The notes beneath the pieces were generated by a model. That model worked only from the letters and a program-made list of their open reading frames with translations, had not been told where the DNA came from and made no database searches. The position numbers and the translations under genes are program-made. A stretch of 64,000 bases of DNA from Marilutibacter spongiae (lineage in GTDB: Bacteria; Pseudomonadota; Gammaproteobacteria; Xanthomonadales; Xanthomonadaceae), in assembly GCF_014145325.1 (NCBI RefSeq), contig NZ_JACHTF010000012.1, positions 54,678 to 118,677 of the forward strand, in the 5' to 3' direction. The first letter of the stretch is position 1. Each line of letters starts with the position of its first letter. Below, piece after piece: positions 60,279 through 64,000 of the stretch.

Positions 60279-60554
60279 TCATTTCAGGTAGGCCCGGATC
60301 AGGCCGGCGACCTCGGCCACGCGCGCGCCCCGCTGCTGCTCCGAGGCGGCCGCATGGCTGAACTCCTCGCGGATGTGCGACTCCAGCACCTCCGACATCA
60401 GGCCGTTGACCGCACCGCGGATCGCGGCGATTTGCTGCAGCACGGCCGCACACTCCGCGCCGCCCTCGAGCGCCCGCTCCAGGGCCTCGGTCTGCCCGCG
60501 GATCCGCCGGATCCGGGTCAACACCTTCTTCTTCTCTTCGGGCGAATGCGGCAT
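60279..60554 (-). CDS. frmR: Formaldehyde-responsive repressor FrmR (CsoR/RcnR family)
   Basis: A 91-residue all-helical repressor. [51 protein letters not shown] places the conserved Cys of the formaldehyde sensor (ECAAV) early in helix 2, and the second half reads [12 protein letters not shown]. FrmR is inactivated by formaldehyde, which bridges Cys to the N-terminal Pro2 in E. coli; Pro2 is present here (MPHSP). Its probable operator lies about 34 bp upstream. First gene of frmR-frmA-fghA-VOC. Confidence 0.93.
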   Translation of the reverse strand: MPHSPEEKKKVLTRIRRIRGQTEALERALEGGAECAAVLQQIAAIRGAVNGLMSEVLESHIREEFSHAAASEQQRGARVAEVAGLIRAYLK

Positions 60555-60587
60555 GCGTGCTCCGGTCGGCCGGGTCGACCTGTGACC

Positions 60588-60604
60588 ATACTGGGGTATA
60601 GTAT
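60588..60604 (-). promoter_or_regulatory. Candidate FrmR operator / frm promoter
   Basis: The palindrome ATACTGGGGTATAGTAT has the G-tract flanked by A/T-rich inverted ends that CsoR/RcnR/FrmR-family repressors bind (TACT-GGGG-AGTA style). It lies about 34 bp upstream of the frmR start and is the obvious control site for the operon. Confidence 0.75.
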
Positions 60605-60605
60605 A

Positions 60606-61138
60606 GCAAGCGCGGCAGCGCCGCGCGCAGCACCCCACCCCGACCACCTTCGCGCAGCCAGACGCCCGCCCCCCGGCGCCTGGCAGCGCTCGATCGTGCC
60701 CCGCTGGCACCCCAAATACGAGCGCAGAACTGATATCACCCCTTGAATGCCTGATATCCAGGACGCCCTTTCGCCAGTGGATCGCAGCCCTCTCGGCCAA
60801 GCCATTGAATGCGCGCGGGAATTGTCCGTTTGACGGCGATGCCGCCCCCGACCCAGAATCCGTTATCACCCCATCTTTGGGGTCTACTTGGTGTTAGCCG
60901 GACAAAGCAAGCCGCTCATCGGATCAGGAAATATCCGACATGAGAAAGCGAGATTGCCTGATTGATCGGGCCGTTGCAGATCAGCATTCTCAGCAAGGCC
61001 CTGGGGGACGGCGGATAACGAAGTTATTCGCCGTCCCCCAGGGCCTTGCTGGCTTCTGAGCATCCATCCGCTCGCTGCGGCCGCTTTCCGGGAGGCCGAA
61101 AGATGGACCCAGGCAACGCGTAGCGGCCTACTTTGTAC
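60606..61138. other. Gene-poor region at the left edge of the cassette cluster
   Basis: No convincing large gene. A 7-base core-like site GTTAGCC (60893-60899) marks the likely left edge of the first cassette. A small frame at 60940-61059 (39 residues, ATG after CAGGAA) overlaps the large hairpin at 60991-61051, which would make a poor gene. A stem-loop ACCCCATCTTTGGGGT is near 60868-60883. Confidence 0.6.
60991..61051. repeat. Large hairpin with 29-bp arms and a 3-base loop
   Basis: The arm starting CAGCAAGGCCCTGGGGGACG at 60991 is repeated inverted from 61023 to 61051, with one mismatch (G against T, which can still pair in RNA) and a GAA loop. It lies within an apparently gene-poor cassette and ends 88 bases before the R'' box of the first attC. 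Confidence 0.9.
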
Positions 61139-61257
61139 GTCTAACTAATCGTCGGAGCTGACGCCGCTCCGTAGCTCGCTGCACCCGGGATGCTTCGCGT
61201 TATGATCGGCTTCGGGTGACCGCATCGGGCGGCGCACCTCAACTCAGGGTGTTAGCG
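61139..61257 (+). other. attC recombination site 1 of the gene-cassette cluster
   Basis: The R'' box GTCTAAC (61139-61145) fits RYYYAAC. The R' end is GTTAGCG (61251-61257), close to GTTRRRY. The inner parts (TCGGAGCTGACGCCGCTCC and GGGCGGCGCACCTCAACTC) are imperfect inverted repeats, giving a 119-bp site of the long, VCR-like class. The 129-residue cassette ORF begins 4 bp after it. Confidence 0.72.
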
Positions 61258-61260
61258 CTC

Positions 61261-61650
61261 ATGGTCGCCGCAATCCGCACCTTGATTGTCCTATCTCTGG
61301 TTTTGCTGACAGTGGCAATTCTGCTGCCACTCGAGCAGCCTTTGAGCGTGGACATTCCGCTAGATCAACCACCTCCGACCTGGCTGCTTGGCTCCGCGTT
61401 GCTCCTCGCGAGCTTAGTAGCAGGTGCCGCGGCATCCATTGGTTTGCTACGGTTCCGCCGGTGGGGCCGGCTCCTTGCCACTGTTGCTTCAGTCCTAGCC
61501 CTAATGGCGTTATGGATCCTGGTGCAGTCGCCACTCGCGGACGCGACAAGTGCAATCGGAACCTGGCTGTTCGCCATAGGGGCTTTGTCTTGGCTGTGCG
61601 GGGTCGGACTGTCTTACCATCGGCTCGTCGCGCCACGCTTCCGGGCATGA
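61261..61650 (+). CDS. Cassette-encoded small membrane protein A
   Basis: A 129-residue protein with four hydrophobic segments (TLIVLSLVLLTVAILL, LLGSALLLASLVAGAAASIGLL, LLATVASVLALMALWIL, WLFAIGALSWLCGVGLSY). No family is recognised. It fills the interval between attC1 and attC2, beginning 4 bases after attC1, so it is a mobile cassette gene probably read from an upstream promoter. AT content is higher than in the core genes. Confidence 0.75.
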   Translation: MVAAIRTLIVLSLVLLTVAILLPLEQPLSVDIPLDQPPPTWLLGSALLLASLVAGAAASIGLLRFRRWGRLLATVASVLALMALWILVQSPLADATSAIGTWLFAIGALSWLCGVGLSYHRLVAPRFRA

Positions 61651-61651
61651 G

Positions 61652-61711
61652 CGCCAACAAATCATTCAAGCCGAAGCCGCTTCGCGGCTCGGCTTAATTC
61701 TGGTGTTAGGG
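61652..61711 (+). other. attC recombination site 2
   Basis: R'' CGCCAAC (61652-61658) and R' GTTAGGG (61705-61711) flank a 60-bp site with a strong stem: AAGCCGAAGCCGC / GCGGCTCGGCTT, with an extra unpaired A, the extrahelical-base feature attC sites use to set the strand. The next cassette ORF begins within 10 bases. Confidence 0.88.
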
Positions 61712-61719
61712 GGCAGTTG

Positions 61720-62037
61720 GTGATTTCGGCAACTCGCAAATCTGGCCTCAGAGCCTTCGCGGTCGGCGCAATCGTCAGCGTCATCGGTGGCTGGCTCGGC
61801 GTCACCTACGATCTTTGGCGCTTCAAACCGTTTGGCTGGCTATATGCGCTCCCCATCGCACTCGCCATGATCGGTTTGGGTCAAGCCGGTACGGGTGTGC
61901 CTTTCCGCGATCTTGCGGCGCAGTGGGACAGCCTCAAAGGCTGGCAGCGCGGTGTCCTGGGCGTAACAATCCTTGCCGTGTTCTCCGCCCTGCTATTCGG
62001 CGTCTTGGCGGCAGCAATCATGTCGGGCGTGGTGTAG
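61720..62037 (+). CDS. Cassette-encoded small membrane protein B
   Basis: A 105-residue protein with about three hydrophobic segments (AFAVGAIVSVIGGWLGVTYDLW, GWLYALPIALAMIGLG, VLGVTILAVFSALLFGVLAAAIM). No family is recognised. A GTG start has an AGGGGG six bases upstream that is part of the attC2 crossover box, so the recombination site doubles as the ribosome-binding site. A TTG one codon earlier is a less likely start. Confidence 0.75.
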   Translation: MISATRKSGLRAFAVGAIVSVIGGWLGVTYDLWRFKPFGWLYALPIALAMIGLGQAGTGVPFRDLAAQWDSLKGWQRGVLGVTILAVFSALLFGVLAAAIMSGVV

Positions 62038-62043
62038 CTGCGC

Positions 62044-62058
62044 CCCTAACAATTCGTG
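62044..62058 (+). other. attC site 3, left half, interrupted by IS
   Basis: R''-like CCCTAAC (62044-62050) followed by AATTCGTG lies 7 bp after the cassette B stop, exactly where an attC should begin. The matching right half (AATTCCGGTGTTGGGC) is found beyond the IS element, at 63413-63428. About 130 bp of unassigned sequence lies between this half and the IS left end. Confidence 0.6.
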
Positions 62059-62254
62059 TATGGACTCCTCCGTCAAGCAGGGCTGCCTTAGCTGATCTTC
62101 GATCGTCGGGAAGTGGTGCGGTTGCAGTCGTGTATTCGGCCTTGGGTTGGACGTTGATCGTCCGGGCCATCATGGAATCCGCGGTGCAGGGTGGACCGGC
62201 CAGGCTTTTGTAGACACCTAGAGGCCATACTTTATGGCAACGACTGAGGTGTCC

Positions 62255-62532
62255 ATGAGCAACAACAGGCAGTACACGAATGAGTTTCGCAGCGAAGCGG
62301 TGAAGCAGGTGCTCGAGCGCGGCTTCACGGTGGTGGAGGTGGCCGGGCGGATCGGGATCCCTAAGCCCCCCTGTATGGCTGGGTGCAGGCGGCGAAGAAG
62401 GCGGCCCCCACGGCCAGCCCGGCGGCGGCGAGCGATTCGGCCGAGATCCGCCGCCTCAAGGCCGAGCTCAAGCGGGTGACCGAGGAGCGCGACATCCTAA
62501 AAAAAGCCGCCGCGTACTTTGCCAAGGGGTAA
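62255..62532 (+). pseudogene. IS3-family orfA, frameshifted
   Basis: The helix-turn-helix OrfA starts MSNNRQYTNEFRSEAVKQVL after a GAGGT. The frame breaks at a C6 run (about 62369-62374): frame 1 gives GIPKPPCMAGC, while the next frame gives the expected LYGWVQAAKKAA, then the leucine-zipper-like EIRRLKAELKRVTEERDILKKAAAYFAKG and a stop at 62530-62532. One C missing (or two extra) in the run accounts for it. Programmed -1 shifting to orfB would occur at A7G (62499-62506). Confidence 0.85.
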
Positions 62533-62549
62533 AGGCGAAGTACGCGTTC

Positions 62550-63387
62550 ATGCGCGCGCATACCCGTGAGTTCCGGCTGGTGGCGATGTGTCGGGTGCTG
62601 GGGGTGCAGCGCAGCGGCTACTACGCCTGGCTGCGCAACGGTGCCAGCACCCGCGAGCGCGAGGACCAGCGCCTGCAGGGCCTGATCAAGCACCATTGGC
62701 TGGCCAGCGGTGGCATCTATGGCTACCGCAAGATCACCCTGGACCTGAGGGAAGCCGGCGAGACATGCAGCCGGCACCGGGTGCGACGCCTGATGCAGGC
62801 CGAGGGCCTGCGTGCCCAGGTCGGCTATGGCCGCAAGCCGCGCCATCGCGGCGGCCCGGTGGGCGTGGTGGCCAACGTGCTCAACCGGGAGTTCGCGCCG
62901 GAGGCGCCAAACAAGGTCTGGGTCACGGACATCACCTACATCCGCACCTACGAAGGCTGGCTGTTCCTGGCGGCGGTGATGGATCTGTATTCGCGGCAGA
63001 TCGTCGGCTGGGCCACGGCTCCGACCATAACCAGCGACCTGGTGTTGCAGGCGCTGGTCGCGGCGGCGTGGCGGCGCAAACCGGGGCCGGGCGTGATGGT
63101 CCACTCCGACCAGGGCTGCCAGTTCACCAGCAGCGACTGGCAGTCGTTCCTGAAGGCGCACCGGATGGTGCCGAGCATGAGCCGTCGCGGCAACTGCCAC
63201 GACAACGCCGTGGCCGAGAGCTTCTTCAGCGTGTTGAAGAAGGAGCGGATCAAGCGGCGGATATACCCGAACCGGGCCACCGCGGCCTCGGACGTGTTCG
63301 ATTACATCGAGATGTTCTACAACCCGATCCGCTGGCGGGGTGTCACCGGTAGAGTTCGAACGACGCAACGCGCAACGCGGCAACTGA
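62550..63387 (+). pseudogene. IS3-family orfB transposase, 3' frameshift
   Basis: A DDE integrase-type OrfB. N-terminal part KYAFMRAHTREFRLVAMCRVLGVQRSGYYAWL (with the in-frame fusion codons before the ATG), rve-core DDE regions VWVTDITYIRTYEGWLFLAAVMDLYSRQIVGW, VHSDQGCQFTS and NCHDNAVAESFFSVLKKERI. After FYNPIRWRG the frame should read VSPVEFERRNAQRGN and stop at 63385-63387, but a G-run indel near 63337-63340 puts it out of frame, so the frame read here runs on to 63455. All core Asp/Asp/Glu residues are intact. Confidence 0.85.
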
Positions 63388-63412
63388 GTGTCTACGGAAC
63401 CCTGGCCGGTCC

Positions 63413-63428
63413 AATTCCGGTGTTGGGC
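63413..63428 (+). other. attC site 3, right half
   Basis: AATTCCGGTGTTGGGC resembles the end of attC2 (AATTCTGGTGTTAGGG) and ends with GTTGGGC (63422-63428), a perfect GTTRRRY box. It starts exactly at the IS right end, so it appears to be the right half of the site whose left half is at 62044. Confidence 0.65.
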
Positions 63429-63478
63429 TTCACAAACAGGGCGTATAGTCGGTGACTCTCAACCAGAGGAGACGTGCC

Positions 63479-63781
63479 ATGGTCAAAGTCGCACTGTTCG
63501 TTCGCTTGGAAGCAAAGCCTGGAAAAGAGAAAGAAGTAGAGCAGTTTCTGCTGGACGGGCTTCCGCTAGTCCAAGCGGAGCCTGCCACTACTGCATGGTT
63601 TGGCATTCGTTTGGGGCCATCCACGTTCGGCATTTTTGACGCCTTTCCCGATGAGGCGGGCCGTGAGGCGCATCTTGCCGGCAAGGTTGCCGCGGCCCTC
63701 ATGGCCCAGGCAGGCGACCTTTTTTCTGCACCGCCGTCCATCGAGAAGGTTGACGTTCTCGCGGCCAAGCTGCCTGGTTAG
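63479..63781 (+). CDS. Cassette-encoded antibiotic biosynthesis monooxygenase (ABM) domain protein
   Basis: A 100-residue single ABM/dimeric ferredoxin-like domain: VKVALFVRLEAKPGKEKEVEQFL, then VQAEPATTAWFGIRLGPSTFGIFDAFPDEAGREAHL and IEKVDVLAAKLPG. Family members are small quinol/anthrone oxygenases or haem-degrading-like enzymes; the substrate here is unknown. AGAGGAGA lies 8 bases before the ATG. It stands between attC3 and attC4, so it is a mobile cassette gene. Confidence 0.9.
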   Translation: MVKVALFVRLEAKPGKEKEVEQFLLDGLPLVQAEPATTAWFGIRLGPSTFGIFDAFPDEAGREAHLAGKVAAALMAQAGDLFSAPPSIEKVDVLAAKLPG

Positions 63782-63785
63782 TGAA

Positions 63786-63863
63786 GCCCAACAAGGCACT
63801 CCAGCCGACCGTTTTGCCTTCGCTTCGCTACGGCAAAACGGCGGCTGAGTTTGAGCGTTAGGC
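63786..63863 (+). other. attC recombination site 4
   Basis: A clear 78-bp site: R'' GCCCAAC (63786-63792), L'' ...CAGCCGACCG, an inverted-repeat spacer GTTTTGCCTTCGC / CTACGGCAAAACG, then CGGCGGCTGAG, and R' GTTAGGC (63857-63863), a perfect GTTRRRY. It begins 4 bases after the ABM gene stop codon. Confidence 0.93.
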
Positions 63864-63878
63864 GCGCTACTATGGGTT

Positions 63879-64000
63879 CTACCCCGAAATCACGGACGGT
63901 TGTAAAAGGGCTGAGAACTTCTGGTCTTGCCTGGCGACCCTCCGCCGCATCCTCGGATTGTGGAACCGCTCGATGTATTCGAACACATCCGCCCTTGCAG
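63879..64000 (-). CDS. IS3-family transposase, C-terminal end (partial)
   Basis: Read on the minus strand, the right edge of the window encodes ARADVFEYIERFHNPRMRRR, then VARQDQKFSALLQPSVISG and a TAG at 63879-63881. DVFEYIERFHNPRMRRR is the C-terminal end of many IS3-group transposases, so another insertion element in the opposite orientation enters here. It lies 16 bp after attC4. The N-terminus is outside the window. Confidence 0.8.
   Translation of the reverse strand, partial: ARADVFEYIERFHNPRMRRRVARQDQKFSALLQPSVISG

Larger units (their letters stand above)
62192..63413 (+). mobile_element. IS3-family insertion sequence
   Basis: A 1222-bp element. The left inverted repeat starts TGGACCGGCCAGGCTTTTGT at 62192 and the right one, read from 63413 inward, starts TGGACCGGCCAGGGTTCCGT; they match in about 22 of 28 bases. 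It encodes the two overlapping frames typical of IS3 and carries the A7G slippery run at 62499-62506. No clear target duplication is visible (AGGG on the left, ATTC on the right), so a flank may have been rearranged. The right end sits exactly at the remaining half of attC3. Confidence 0.9.

Noticed and set aside
60893..60899. attI site or attC R' box at the left edge of the cassette cluster
   Set aside because: GTTAGCC is close to the consensus, but no matching R'' box or integrase gene was found to its left, so it is only mentioned as a possible boundary.
62044..62152. A complete attC from CCCTAAC to GTTGGAC (62146-62152)
   Set aside because: The GTTGGAC box fits, but the inner sequence shows no inverted repeat, whereas the half after the IS matches the end of attC2 well.

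Overview
The window is high-GC DNA, apart from a few AT-richer patches, with the gene repertoire of a gammaproteobacterium of the Xanthomonadaceae/Lysobacteraceae type (Lysobacter, Luteimonas or Stenotrophomonas relatives). This placement is an inference. It rests on the Grx4-HesB-rhodanese fusion, the homodimeric AceE, the CadC-like regulator with TPRs, dense REP-like intergenic palindromes and a gene-cassette cluster with attC sites. No rRNA, tRNA or CRISPR array was seen.

Layout. 0-3.5 kb: end of an MscS channel gene, an RcnB-like periplasmic protein, then about 1.65 kb of tandem ~185-bp repeats built from REP-like palindromes. 3.5-8.4 kb: MFS exporter, PliG-like lysozyme inhibitor, SDR, and a divergent Lrp regulator/alanine dehydrogenase pair. 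8.5-24.8 kb: a mosaic of single genes, including a secreted TPR protein, M64 peptidase, arylamine N-acetyltransferase, an MBL hydrolase divergent from a TetR regulator with two palindromic operator candidates, AraC-type and CadC-type regulators, S41 peptidase, a YgjP-like metallopeptidase and a methyltransferase. 24.9-26.8 kb: an AT-richer patch with a DUF3883 (nuclease-like) gene and an overlapping small gene. 26.8-39.1 kb: core genes aceE, maeB, a QEGLA-motif protein and rsgA, plus a four-gene partner-switching module (SpoIIE-type phosphatase, RsbW-like kinase, two STAS antagonists). 39.1-41 kb: a second AT-rich patch holding an N-acetylmuramoyl-L-alanine amidase gene broken by a one-base shift at a C run. 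41-58 kb: aminotransferase, SGNH lipoprotein, methyltransferase, polysaccharide deacetylase, Grx4 fusion, two tandem amidohydrolases (the second without metal ligands), a 7TM diguanylate cyclase, DegV protein, and a beta-propeller amidohydrolase of 1146 residues. 58-60.6 kb: a formaldehyde detoxification operon, frmR-frmA-fghA plus a VOC protein, with a recognisable FrmR operator.

61-64 kb: a cluster of gene cassettes in one orientation. It has three recognisable attC sites, a fourth apparently split by an IS3-family element with clear inverted repeats, an ORF-poor cassette carrying a 29-bp-arm hairpin, two small membrane-protein cassettes, a monooxygenase-fold cassette and the edge of another transposase. 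No integron integrase lies inside the window.

Intergenic regions throughout carry four families of short palindromes, called A-D below. Family A pairs are amplified in the tandem array near the left end. Three frameshifts at C or G runs (amidase, IS orfA, IS orfB) could be real decay or consensus errors and should be checked against reads before being interpreted.
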